A stretch of 41,513 nt of DNA from REBR01 sp033721915 (GTDB taxonomy: Bacteria > Pseudomonadota > Gammaproteobacteria > Pseudomonadales > Oleiphilaceae): positions 1 through 41,513 of the forward strand of contig JAWWAC010000025.1 of NCBI GenBank assembly GCA_033721915.1. Direction: 5' to 3'. Below the pieces are notes generated by a model. The model was given only the letters and a program-made list of their open reading frames with translations, had not been told where the DNA came from and ran no database searches. Positions within the stretch are counted from its first letter, which is position 1. Each line of letters opens with the position of its first letter. Shown here piece after piece: positions 32,036 through 40,400 of the stretch. The position numbers and the translations under genes were made by a program.

Positions 32036-34168
32036 ATGACGCAGGGAAAAGACCCCGGTAAGAGCGTATCCATCCCCGTAGAAGTGACATTGCTGGATCT
32101 CGGCAAAGAGCCCGGCCCCAAGGTAACGGTGTACGCCTTTTCCTCCGGTGGCCAGCTGCTGAATTCAGTGGCACTGGACAAGAACCAGCAGACCGTCACA
32201 CTCAAGGTCCCACTGGGCCGTGAACCGGACCGGGTCCGTGTCCTGGTCGGCCCCGGGGCGGAAGAGGCAGACCTGCCATCGATCCGCGTCAGTGAGCTGC
32301 TGCGCCGTGGCGCACAGGAGCGGTTGATCCGGGTCGGGACAGATCTGGATATACGGCCGCTCCCCTTCCCGGTGCCCCCCGTTGACTGGCGCTGCTGGAT
32401 CCGCTCCCTGTGTTTTGTGCCGGGGACACTGCACAAGCGCCAGGATGTGGATGGCGTCAAAGTGTCTTTTCCGGTCTGCAACGCCACCGTGGAAGTGTTC
32501 GAGGTGGACCCCTTTCCGCGCATTATCGACCGTCTGCCACTGGAGCAGCTGGCGGCCATCCGGGAGCGTCTGCGCCGCCCGGGGCTGACACCGCCGATCC
32601 CCCTGCCGGAGCCGCTGCCAGGCCCACTGCCACAGCCGGGCCCGCGGCCACCCCTGGAACCCTTTTCCGGCGAAGCCGACCCGGCCCCCCAGTTGCCGGA
32701 AGCCGTGGCCGGGCGCCTTCAGGTGGCCCGTGGCCGTGAGCTGCGGGACATACTGGTCAACCACCCGACACTGGTGCGGCCCGTGCTCTGTCGTCACTTT
32801 CCCTGGCTGGTCACCTCCCGCAAGGTGGCCGAGGCCACCACCGACGAATGTGGCCGCTTCACCGCCTCGTTTTTCCGTGGCTGTTTCAACACCGACAAGC
32901 CGGACCTGTACTTCAAGGCCAAACGCCCGTTCTTCGGGCTCTTTGAAATCCCCCTTCTGGCCCCCACCCCGGTGGCCTGCCACACCCACTGGAATTACGA
33001 GTGCGGAACCGAGGTGAACCTGTTCACGGATCACCCACTGGCACAGACCTGCCAGCCCTGCGAGCCGGTGAACGCACAGGGACACTGGGTACTGGTCACC
33101 GCCATCGGCAACCTGCCCCTGAGCCGGATCCGTGGCGCCAGCAGTGCCCTTTCCGGCACCACAAACGCCGCCAACCTGGGGCTGAACCACTCACTGGGGG
33201 ACGCCCCGGGCTTTGATGGCCGCCCCTTTGGCGGTTTGCTGCGGCTGCGCATGTCCTTCTCCAGCAGCCTGAGGAATGAGCTGGGAGTGCGCTATTACCG
33301 GGTGTCCTTCCGTCGCCAGGGAGAGCCGGATTCCGCCTTTGTGCCACTGGACCGGGAGACCCACCGCCACTTCGCCTTTGAGCAGGACGGCGACCTGGTG
33401 GTGGAAGGCTTCTCCCTCGGCCCCCATGTGGTCAACGGCAACAGCGCCCTGTTCGAGATTCCACCGGCGCTGCCTCCCAGGGGCCAGTGGACCATTGCCG
33501 ACGCCGTGGAAGACACCACCAACGCCAAGTTCCCAAGCCTTGAACACGCCCCCGGAGCCGATGATGGCAAGTACGAGCTGATGGTCGAACTGTTCGACAC
33601 GGACGGCAACCGGGTGGACATCAACCATGTGGGCGGCCAGAGCATCCGCTACTTCGTCCCTGAAACCCAGGACCTGTCCATCCCAACGACCATCGAGACG
33701 GTCTCCGCCCATGGTCCGGAAGTGGACCGGGTGCAACCGGTAAACGGACAGGATGCCTTTGTGCTGCCACTGCATATCGACAACAATGCCACCACTGCGA
33801 CCCTCAGTGATGCCCAGCTGGGTGGTTCCGGGGCCAATGAATGCGGTGTGCTCACTTACGAGCAGCGCAGCGACACACTGAGCATCCCCTTCACGGCCCT
33901 TCACCCCAACGGCTTTGCCAGTTACGGGTTTACCCTCAAGCGGGGTGTCACACCGCTGCCGGCAATGACCGACAACGGCCAGGCACAGCCCCCCGGCCAC
34001 TTCCAGCAGAGTGCCCCCGTGCAGGACGTGCTGCCGGAAGACTGCCAGATTGGCGGCTTCTCATCCCACCTGCGGGTGACCGCCTGGGCCACGGACGGCT
34101 GGAACCGTCTCGGTGGGCTGGACAGCACCGACCACGCCGGCTTTGCTCTGGCACCGGAAGAAGACTAG
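32036..34168 (+). CDS. Hypothetical 710-residue protein with transthyretin-like segment
   Basis: ATG 32036 follows AAGGAG at the right distance; the in-frame ATG at 31991 has no ribosome site. I do not recognise the whole protein. Visible parts are an N-terminal beta-rich region with two aligned strands (VTVYAFSSGGQLLNSVAL, VTLKVPLGREPDRVRVLVG); a Cys-containing segment (WRCWIRSLCFVPG...VCNATVEVFEVDP); a Pro-rich linker (about 184-212); and 'VAEATTDECGRFTASFFRGCFNTDKPDLYFKAK' (about 265-297), similar to carboxypeptidase-regulatory/transthyretin-like domains. The C-terminal 400 residues form a beta-rich body ('LGVRYYRVSFRRQGEPDSAF...'). There is no signal peptide or membrane helix, so export, if any, would be by a non-Sec route. 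Its many Cys (over ten) are unusual for a cytoplasmic protein. Confidence 0.85.
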   Translation: MTQGKDPGKSVSIPVEVTLLDLGKEPGPKVTVYAFSSGGQLLNSVALDKNQQTVTLKVPLGREPDRVRVLVGPGAEEADLPSIRVSELLRRGAQERLIRVGTDLDIRPLPFPVPPVDWRCWIRSLCFVPGTLHKRQDVDGVKVSFPVCNATVEVFEVDPFPRIIDRLPLEQLAAIRERLRRPGLTPPIPLPEPLPGPLPQPGPRPPLEPFSGEADPAPQLPEAVAGRLQVARGRELRDILVNHPTLVRPVLCRHFPWLVTSRKVAEATTDECGRFTASFFRGCFNTDKPDLYFKAKRPFFGLFEIPLLAPTPVACHTHWNYECGTEVNLFTDHPLAQTCQPCEPVNAQGHWVLVTAIGNLPLSRIRGASSALSGTTNAANLGLNHSLGDAPGFDGRPFGGLLRLRMSFSSSLRNELGVRYYRVSFRRQGEPDSAFVPLDRETHRHFAFEQDGDLVVEGFSLGPHVVNGNSALFEIPPALPPRGQWTIADAVEDTTNAKFPSLEHAPGADDGKYELMVELFDTDGNRVDINHVGGQSIRYFVPETQDLSIPTTIETVSAHGPEVDRVQPVNGQDAFVLPLHIDNNATTATLSDAQLGGSGANECGVLTYEQRSDTLSIPFTALHPNGFASYGFTLKRGVTPLPAMTDNGQAQPPGHFQQSAPVQDVLPEDCQIGGFSSHLRVTAWATDGWNRLGGLDSTDHAGFALAPEED

Positions 34169-34169
34169 C

Positions 34170-34205
34170 CCATCAACCGCCATCAGCCGCCCTGGCGGTT
34201 GATGG
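34170..34205 (+). terminator. Hairpin downstream of the 710-residue protein gene
   Basis: CCATCAACCGCC and GGCGGTTGATGG form a 12-bp perfect stem around a 12-base loop directly at the end of the gene. A GTATTCCCC tail rather than a T-run follows. Confidence 0.55.
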
Positions 34206-34360
34206 CGTATTCCCCCCCCCTTTCCGGGCCGTACTTCACGGCCGCAGCTTCATTCAGACAGTCCCCTCAGCACTCGCTGAGTTGATTACCGACGCCGATA
34301 GCGGCAAAGTCGGGACTGGTCTCGAATGGACTCACTGAAAACCGTGGGGACCCGCAATCC

Positions 34361-34963
34361 ATGGCAAGCTCGAAGATCCCCCTGTGGTTAAAGGGGTTAT
34401 TCAGTCTCTGGGTGCTGATCTGGGCACCTTTGTATTTCTGGCAGCTGGGTCCCCAGAACTATTTCTGGCTGTGCAACCTGGCCAACTTTCTCATTCTGGC
34501 GGGGCTCTGGCTGGAAAGCCGGCTCCTGCTCTCCGCACAGCTGCTGGCGGTACTGCTCATCGGCACCGTCTGGACACTGGATGTGGGCATTGCCTTTATC
34601 ACCGGTAACCCGCCGGTCACCGGCACCGACTACATGTTCAACAGCGAGCTGGCACTCTGGCTGCGACTGCTGTCCCTCTATCATGTTTTCCTGCCGCTGA
34701 TCACGGTGTACTCGGTGTACCGGCTGGGCTATGACCGCCGGGCACTGCCACTGCAGACCGGCATCACCTGGCTGCTGATTCCCGCCAGTTACTGGCTGAG
34801 CGATCCACAGCGCCATATCAACTGGGCGCACCCGCCCTTCAAGGTGCTGCAGGCCCTGCCGACCCTGGTGTACCTGCCAGGGCTGATGATCCTGCTGCCG
34901 GGACTGGTCTACCTGCCGGTGCACGGTGCCATAGTGGTGTGGCGCCGATGGCAGCGCCACTGA
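34361..34963 (+). CDS. Conserved-looking integral membrane protein, function unknown
   Basis: A 200-residue protein with about five or six hydrophobic segments (around 12-28, 33-52, 54-80, 98-117, 131-145 and 164-190). Loops contain 'ITGNPPVTGTDYMF' and 'SDPQRHINWAHPP'. I recognise no named family. GGGG lies 9 to 10 bases before the ATG. It is convergent with the cytochrome gene; 192 bases, including the hairpin at 34170-34205, separate it from the gene upstream. Confidence 0.8.
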   Translation: MASSKIPLWLKGLFSLWVLIWAPLYFWQLGPQNYFWLCNLANFLILAGLWLESRLLLSAQLLAVLLIGTVWTLDVGIAFITGNPPVTGTDYMFNSELALWLRLLSLYHVFLPLITVYSVYRLGYDRRALPLQTGITWLLIPASYWLSDPQRHINWAHPPFKVLQALPTLVYLPGLMILLPGLVYLPVHGAIVVWRRWQRH

Positions 34964-34984
34964 TGCGGGGGGTGACGGGCGGGG

Positions 34985-35305
34985 TTACTGAAAGGTGGTG
35001 GAAATGTAGTCCGCCAGTGCGGCGATATCCTCATCCGACAGACGGCTCGCAGGCCCTCTCATCAGCGCGGAATTGGGCCCCACCTTCTCACCGGCCCGAT
35101 ATTTCTCCAGCCGCTCGCTGATGTAGCCGGCTTCCCGGCCCACCAGTGACGGGAAAGCACCGGAGCCTTTTCCGGCGCGGCCATGACACTGGGCACACTG
35201 GCTTTGATAGAGGGACTCTCCCGGGGAGGCCTCTTCAGCGTGCACAGGCAGTGTACAGAGCGCCATTATGGCGCCAGCCAGTAAACGGGTCGTCTTGATC
35301 ATCAT
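34985..35305 (-). CDS. Periplasmic class I cytochrome c (c553-like)
   Basis: A 106-residue protein with a Sec signal (cleaved near VHA-EE) and one haem-binding motif CAQCH at residues 37-41. The likely axial ligand is Met82 in SALMRGPA. The short length and 'DEDIAALADYISTTF' ending match small monohaem cytochromes of the c5/c553 type. It lies 95 bases after the sugar dehydrogenase gene on the same strand and could be the electron acceptor of that PQQ enzyme or shuttle to a terminal oxidase, an inference from position. Confidence 0.92.
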   Translation of the reverse strand: MMIKTTRLLAGAIMALCTLPVHAEEASPGESLYQSQCAQCHGRAGKGSGAFPSLVGREAGYISERLEKYRAGEKVGPNSALMRGPASRLSDEDIAALADYISTTFQ

Positions 35306-35345
35306 GATGGTCCCGAGAGTTGCGTTCAGGAATGGCCAGTCACAA

Positions 35346-35384
35346 CACCACAGCCAGTGGGCCCGGAGGCCCGAGACTGTGGTG
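35346..35384 (-). terminator. Two-part hairpin downstream of the sugar dehydrogenase
   Basis: Outer arms CACCACAG/CTGTGGTG and an inner GGGCC/GGCCC with a 4-base loop lie between the dehydrogenase stop and the cytochrome gene. It may terminate or only attenuate, allowing less cytochrome transcript. Confidence 0.45.
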
Positions 35385-35400
35385 ATCTGGCAGCGTCGGT

Positions 35401-36696
35401 TTAATGCCTGGGAATGATGCGGTAGATATCCCCTCCATCAACGGCTGCGTACAGATGGCCATCCGGCCCCTGCACCAGTGCCCGGAAACGGCCTGAACCC
35501 ATGGGCAGGGGCATTTCCATCACATCATGGACACTGGATCCGTCTTTGGCGATATCAATCAGGTCAATACGCTGACCCACCGGCGTATCCCCAAAACCGA
35601 TGCCCAGGAAGCCAACCGCCAGACGGCCTTCCCAGGCACCCCACTGCTCCCCCTCGAGGAAGGTCACATCGCTCATGCCCTGTGACAGCTGGTTGTTGTT
35701 CCAGGCCGGCTTCATGGCATCCGGGTAGGTGTCCAGGTCGGTCATGGGCATGTACTGAGAGCGCTCCTCCGGGTCCATGCCTTCCATCTGGTTGGGCTCA
35801 TAACCGCAGTAGCCGTCAGGGCAGTCGCCACGGCCCGCCATGTTCGGACGTGGGTCCCAGCCACCGTTGCCGCCGGCCTCCAGAGCCGTGATTTCATCGG
35901 AATGCCAGGGGCCGTGTTCGGAGACAATGGGCTGGCCTGTCTCGGGGTGGAAAGCCAGGCCCTGCACGTTGCGGTGTCCGTAGGTATAGATGCGCGGATC
36001 AAAGCCCTCCGGCGGGTTGTTGCCCTTGGCGGCCTTGCCCTTGCGATCCATGCGCAGCACCTTGCCACCCAGCTTCTTCGGGCTCTGTGGGATTTCCGCC
36101 GCGTGGTTATCCCCCGTGGTCAGGTACAGGTAGCCATCCGGCCCGAAACTGACACGGCCGCCGTTGTGGGCACCGGGACCGCCAAAGGGCTGGTCAGTGG
36201 CCTTGTCCTTGTAGGGGACGTTCTTGACCAGGTCCTTGCGTTTCGAGACATCGGTCAGGTCCTTGTTCACCTTGAAGCGCATCAGGCGGTTGGTGCCCGG
36301 CGCCTTCTTGTCCGAGGTGGAATAGACATACAGGTATCGGTTGTCGTCAAATTCCGGGTCGATGGCGATCCCCATCATGCCGCCCTGCCCCTCGCAGAAA
36401 AGGTCCTTCGCCTGGCTGGCGTAACCTTCGGTGTCCTTCATGCCCAGCAGCTTGTTCACGCTGCCGTCGCTCAGGCGCACGGACAGGCCATGGCATTTCT
36501 CGGTAAAGAACAGGGTCCCGTCCGGCAGGAAGGCCATGTCCCAGGGGTCGGAGAGATCCGACAGCACCGTTTCATGATCCAGGCTGGGGGCATGGTCATC
36601 GGCCAGAGATGTCACCGGCACCGCTATCAAACCGGTCAGCAGCGCACTGGCCAAAGCCGTACCCACAGAGCGCCTCTTTGACTGTTGATCGTTCAT
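35401..36696 (-). CDS. PQQ-dependent soluble sugar dehydrogenase (GDH-B / aldose sugar dehydrogenase family)
   Basis: The 431-residue protein starts with KRRSVGTALASALLTGLIAVPVTSLA, a signal peptide with a twin Arg, and has GGGAG upstream of ATG 36696. The fold is the six-bladed propeller of the glucose/sorbosone dehydrogenase family: 'LSDPWDMAFLPDGTLFFTEK', 'GGMMGIAIDPEF', the catalytic-site 'GAHNGGRVSFGPDGYLYLTTGD' with His177, 'YGHRNVQGLAFHP' and 'RFRALVQGPDGHLYAAVDGG'. It would oxidise sugars or alcohols in the periplasm with PQQ. No PQQ synthesis genes are visible here. An AT-rich region upstream (36697-36900) probably holds the promoter. Confidence 0.92.
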   Translation of the reverse strand: MNDQQSKRRSVGTALASALLTGLIAVPVTSLADDHAPSLDHETVLSDLSDPWDMAFLPDGTLFFTEKCHGLSVRLSDGSVNKLLGMKDTEGYASQAKDLFCEGQGGMMGIAIDPEFDDNRYLYVYSTSDKKAPGTNRLMRFKVNKDLTDVSKRKDLVKNVPYKDKATDQPFGGPGAHNGGRVSFGPDGYLYLTTGDNHAAEIPQSPKKLGGKVLRMDRKGKAAKGNNPPEGFDPRIYTYGHRNVQGLAFHPETGQPIVSEHGPWHSDEITALEAGGNGGWDPRPNMAGRGDCPDGYCGYEPNQMEGMDPEERSQYMPMTDLDTYPDAMKPAWNNNQLSQGMSDVTFLEGEQWGAWEGRLAVGFLGIGFGDTPVGQRIDLIDIAKDGSSVHDVMEMPLPMGSGRFRALVQGPDGHLYAAVDGGDIYRIIPRH

Positions 36697-36917
36697 GACA
36701 TCAACTCTCCCGTTAAAAGAAATTCATTGCAATATCGTTATCTACTAATGAAAACAAACAAATAATTTAGTGCATACCCTATTTCTGAGACTAGACAGAC
36801 TCATACATAAGTCAAGAACGCACAAGATAGAAGGCCGAAGCAATGTGGCAGACCAATACCGGGCAACAGGTCGGATTGATCCGGGGCGTTAGGCAACCGA
36901 AAAAATGGTGTTGGGTA

Positions 36918-37004
36918 TGGTGCTCCGGGCCGGACTCGAACCGGCACGGCCTAGCGGCCAACGGATTTTAAATCCGTAGTGTCTACCAATTTCACCACCG
37001 GAGC
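36918..37004 (-). tRNA. tRNA-Leu (anticodon UAA)
   Basis: The 87-base gene folds fully: acceptor GCTCCGG/CCGGAGC, D-arm with GGTAGACAC, anticodon stem ACGGA/TCCGT with loop TTTAAAA (anticodon TAA at 36968-36970), a long variable arm (TGGCCGCTAGGCCGT) typical of class II tRNA-Leu, T-arm GCCGG-TTCGAGT-CCGGC, discriminator A and an encoded CCA. A T6 run follows about 11 bases downstream on the minus strand. A partial copy of its 5' half lies upstream at 37091-37136. Confidence 0.97.
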
Positions 37005-37021
37005 TTTTTTATTTCACCTGC

Positions 37022-37050
37022 TACATATTCGCTAAATTGAATTTTCTGAA
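37022..37050 (-). promoter_or_regulatory. Possible tRNA-Leu promoter
   Basis: On the minus strand TTCAGA (37045-37050) and TATGTA (37022-37027) are 17 bases apart, about 17 bases before the tRNA 5' end. The region is AT-rich. Both hexamers are only moderate matches. Confidence 0.3.
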
Positions 37051-37090
37051 CAACGTAACAGTCTGTTTCTAAGAGTTTTCTACAATTCCC

Positions 37091-37136
37091 GCCCAGATTT
37101 TAAATCCCCAGTGTCTACTAATTTCACCATCCGGGC
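37091..37136 (-). pseudogene. Partial tRNA-Leu copy (D-arm and anticodon region)
   Basis: Bases 37096-37129 match 36964-36997 of the intact tRNA-Leu at 31 of 34 positions, covering the D-arm and the 5' side with the anticodon loop. The 3' half (variable arm, T-arm) is missing. The fragment's own ends, GCCCGGA and TCTGGGC, can pair as a 7-bp stem with one G-U, closing a 46-base unit. It is a relic of a second tRNA-Leu, of an integration site, or a small tRNA-derived structure. Confidence 0.8.
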
Positions 37137-37265
37137 AGAAGGTGTGTATCGGGGAGGCTGGATTGTATAAGGGGTTGAGGGCGAACGCAATTCGTCGGCA
37201 GGAACCGCCGGAGGGGCGCGCTCGGCATTTCGTGTTGTTGGTGGCCAATTGGGCCCGTGCTCAGT

Positions 37266-37305
37266 AAAAAAGGCCCGACTCCCTCCACCAGAGAAGGATC
37301 GGGCC
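37266..37305 (-). terminator. Intrinsic terminator of the exoprotein transcription unit
   Basis: On the minus strand GGCCCGA and TCGGGCC pair around a 20-base loop and are followed at once by TTTTTT. It is the only classical T-run terminator in the window and lies 11 bases after the small ORF at 37317-37454. Confidence 0.85.
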
Positions 37306-37316
37306 CTTGCGCTGTA

Positions 37317-37454
37317 TCATGACCCCTTGAAGGCCAACTCCAGTGTGGCTTTGGCGTTATTCAGCTGAGACTGAACTTCCGCAAAGCTGGTGATGGCCCT
37401 TGGGGCTCTCTCAGCCTCGGTGGCAACGGCGGATATAGTGTTCATCCGCTTCAT
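37317..37454 (-). CDS. Possible 45-residue small protein downstream of the exoprotein
   Basis: The ORF reads MKRMNTISAVATEAERAPRA... and ends ATLELAFKGS, with an Ala/Glu-rich helical look like the exoprotein's coiled coil. It is in the same frame as the exoprotein, directly following its TGA, with no further stop in between. Thus it is either a separate small gene (start 37454 or 37445; the AAGGAG at 37477-37482 is too far to serve either well) or a former C-terminal extension cut off by the TGA. It ends just before the strong terminator. Confidence 0.4.
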   Translation of the reverse strand: MKRMNTISAVATEAERAPRAITSFAEVQSQLNNAKATLELAFKGS

Positions 37455-37487
37455 GCCCCGTTGCTCGTTGGTTTTTCTCCTTATCCG

Positions 37488-40400
37488 TCAGGAATTCTGA
37501 TTCACTATGTCCCTGGCATTAGATGCCTCACGCAACATCTTTCGCGCATGAGCACTGGTCTCTTTGACATATTTATCAAGAATCTCCACGTTTTTCCCGG
37601 CAACGTCCTTGTCCAGCTTGGCCTGCGCGGCCGCCTGCTTGGATTTCGCCGCTGTGTCAGCCGCCTTGTTAGCGACGTCTGCCTCCGCCTTCTGGCGCTC
37701 AAGAGTGCCATTGTAGGCATCCCGTTTCTGCTCAGCCACTTTCAGCAGCCGGTCATACTTTGCTTGAGCCTGAACCAGACGCGCCTGTGCCGCCTTTTTC
37801 TTCTCCTGGGTGTTACTGGCTGCAGAGGCGATCGTGGTGGCAATTTCCAGGACGTTGCCGAGCTTCACTTCGGTTCCCAGGGCGTCACGGGCTGCCTGCG
37901 CCTTGGCCAGCTCAACCTGGGCGTCAAGCTGTGCAGAGTCCGCCGCTTTGAACTCGGTCTCTAACGACTCAAGCTCCAGCTCGGTTGCATCAAATGTCGC
38001 TTTTGCCGCTGCGGCTGCGGCTTCATCCTGCTGGGCCTTTTTCTCCAGTCCCGGTATAGCCGCCGTTTTGGTGTCATACAGCGTTTGCCACTCTTTCTGA
38101 TCCGCTTTCGCCTTGGCTGAGAGGTCGGTGGCTTTTTCGTAAGACGCCTGTGCTTCCTTGGCATAGCTGGACATTTCATCGATGGAAGCCTTGTGTGCGG
38201 CAACGGCTTTGTCATTCCAGGCTTTTTCTTCGGCGGCCTGCTGGGCCAGGACTTTTTCGGCGGCCTTGCGTGCAGCGGCACTTTCTCGAATGGCCTCTTC
38301 AGAAGCCGCTTTGGCATTCAGCGACGCTTGTAAAGCCTCCGCCGCCAGCTTTTCTGCCCGTACCACCTCCGATGCCAACTGGCTGGATGCCTGTTCTGCC
38401 CGGATAACATTCTGTTTTGCCTCTTCAGCCTGTTTGATAGCCGCTTGCAGCTGTGCCGGCGCCAGTTCCTTGTTTTGCTGCGCTATCAGCAGTGCCTGAT
38501 TGAGTCTGTCCAGTTCGGCTTTAGCCGCTGATGCCTTCTGTTGGGCCTCCGCTGCCTTTGCCTGCGCTGCCTGGGCTCTCACCTGGCGAGTCTTCAGTTC
38601 CCGTTGCGTGTGCTGGAAATAGGCGTCCTGTGCATCGGCATTGACGGTTTTCAGGACATCCGGGTTGAGTGCAGTGCCCAGGCGGTTGCGTTCGTGATCG
38701 ATGCCAGCATTTCCCAGGCCACCGACCAGGTTGTACATTTGCCCCACAATCACCTTGGCGTCTTCGGCGGCTTTTCTCGCATCTTCCACGGTAGTGCCCA
38801 TACTCAGGGACCTGTACTGTTGCCAGAGATTGTAAACCCCTTTCGCGTGGCCACTGGAGGCCAGATAATTTTCACCGTAGGCATTACGCATCGCCCCCAG
38901 CAAGCTTTCAATGCGCTTGGTAAAAGAACTCCACTCAGCATGATACCCTTGCCTGATGGTTTCATTTTTATCAATCACCACCTGAGCGGCATTTTTCTGA
39001 ACGATGGCATCGGCTTCTTTGGTCAATTTATCCGCCTCAGTCACGATCGCGGGCACGGTGGATGCCTTGGCTTTGTGCGCCGTGTCCGCCTTGCTGAAGG
39101 TGTCGTTGGCAGCGACCTGCTGCGTTTTGACCACCCCCACATTGTTCTCCGCTGACGCGGCCACTTCCTTGCTTTTTTCCTGCGCCACCTCCGCTTCAGC
39201 CACACGGATTTTGGCCGTTACAATCGCAATGGCTTTCTGACCCGCATCGGCCGTGGCCTGACGGGTTTTCTCCAAGGCATCCGTCTTTTCTTTTTCCGCC
39301 AGATTGGCGCCCAGTTGTGCCTTGCCAATGGCGATGGTGGCTTTATTGGCAGCGACCTTCGCATCCTTATCAGAAAGCGTGGCTTCAGCGGTGGACACGT
39401 CAACCTCGGCTTTACGGGCCTCGCCCCCGTCACTGGACGCTTTCAGTTCCGCAAACTGGGCGTTCATCGCTTTTTGCAGATTGCCTGGATCCGCGTCGGC
39501 TTCTTTTCTGGCGCGTTCTGCGGCTTCTTTCGACGCCTTGGCTTTACGTTGCGCCTCGGCCACGACCGCTTTTTTGTCAGCGAGATCCTTTGCAGCAGCC
39601 TGTCGCTCCTCAAGGACCTTTTTACTGTTTGACTGAGCTGTAAACATGGTCTGCACTTTCGTGTCGAACAGTTTGCTTTCAAAGAAGTTCGTCGTGTCAA
39701 CGTCATACTTCTTCAAAACACCATCAGCTTCGGCATTGAGTTTCTCTATTTCTTCGCCTTGCTTCTTGTGCTCTTCGTTCGTGCCGCCAGCTACGGCGCC
39801 AAATAAGCCACCCATGGCATAGGCGAAGACTTTCGCTTTCTTCGTAAACGCCTCCATCAGTTCATCAACCTGATCGGAACGATCTTTGGGGATACGATCC
39901 GGTGTTGAAGGCGCCTGGTTCGCGGCCGCATTCTGCTCAGACACTTTCGTCTGGATGGCCTCGTCGACCGCTTTCCTGGCCCGCTCTGACGCCAGCTGCA
40001 AGGTGTTCGCTGTGATTTTCTTTTCCTGAGAAACCGGATCAGACGTGGCCAGTATCTGTGCCTGTTTCGCCGCGGAATCGGCCTGACCGGCCTGAGTGAT
40101 CAATCCCTGGATGACCTTGTCGTTAATGGGGCTGCTGGCCGGTGTTAACCCGCCAGTACCCGTCGCAGGGCCCTGGCGACCGGCTGTGCCTGTCGTTGTG
40201 CCAGTACCGTCAGAAGACAGGGTCATACAGCTGTCACAAAGCCGGTTGACGCTTTGCTGGATAATCTCTTCCGCGCTGACCGGGCCAGAACTGCCCCCCC
40301 TTGTGGTCGGCTCCCCTGTGGTGCCTGACAGACTGCCCGTGGTTCCACTGCCTTGGCGACGGGTGCCCGCAAGATCGTTAAGCCGTTGCTGAATGACTTC

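Larger units (their letters stand above)
37005..37316. other. Gene-free region between tRNA-Leu and the small ORF
   Basis: About 310 bases without a protein gene. The first 85 are AT-rich and hold the presumed tRNA promoter; the partial tRNA-Leu is at 37091-37136, and the terminator of the exoprotein unit at 37266-37305. The stretch 37140-37260 shows nothing recognisable; no integrase gene is present. Confidence 0.6.

Noticed and set aside
38541..39155. 204-codon plus-strand frame inside the exoprotein
   Set aside because: It is antisense to the coiled-coil coding region, with no independent support.
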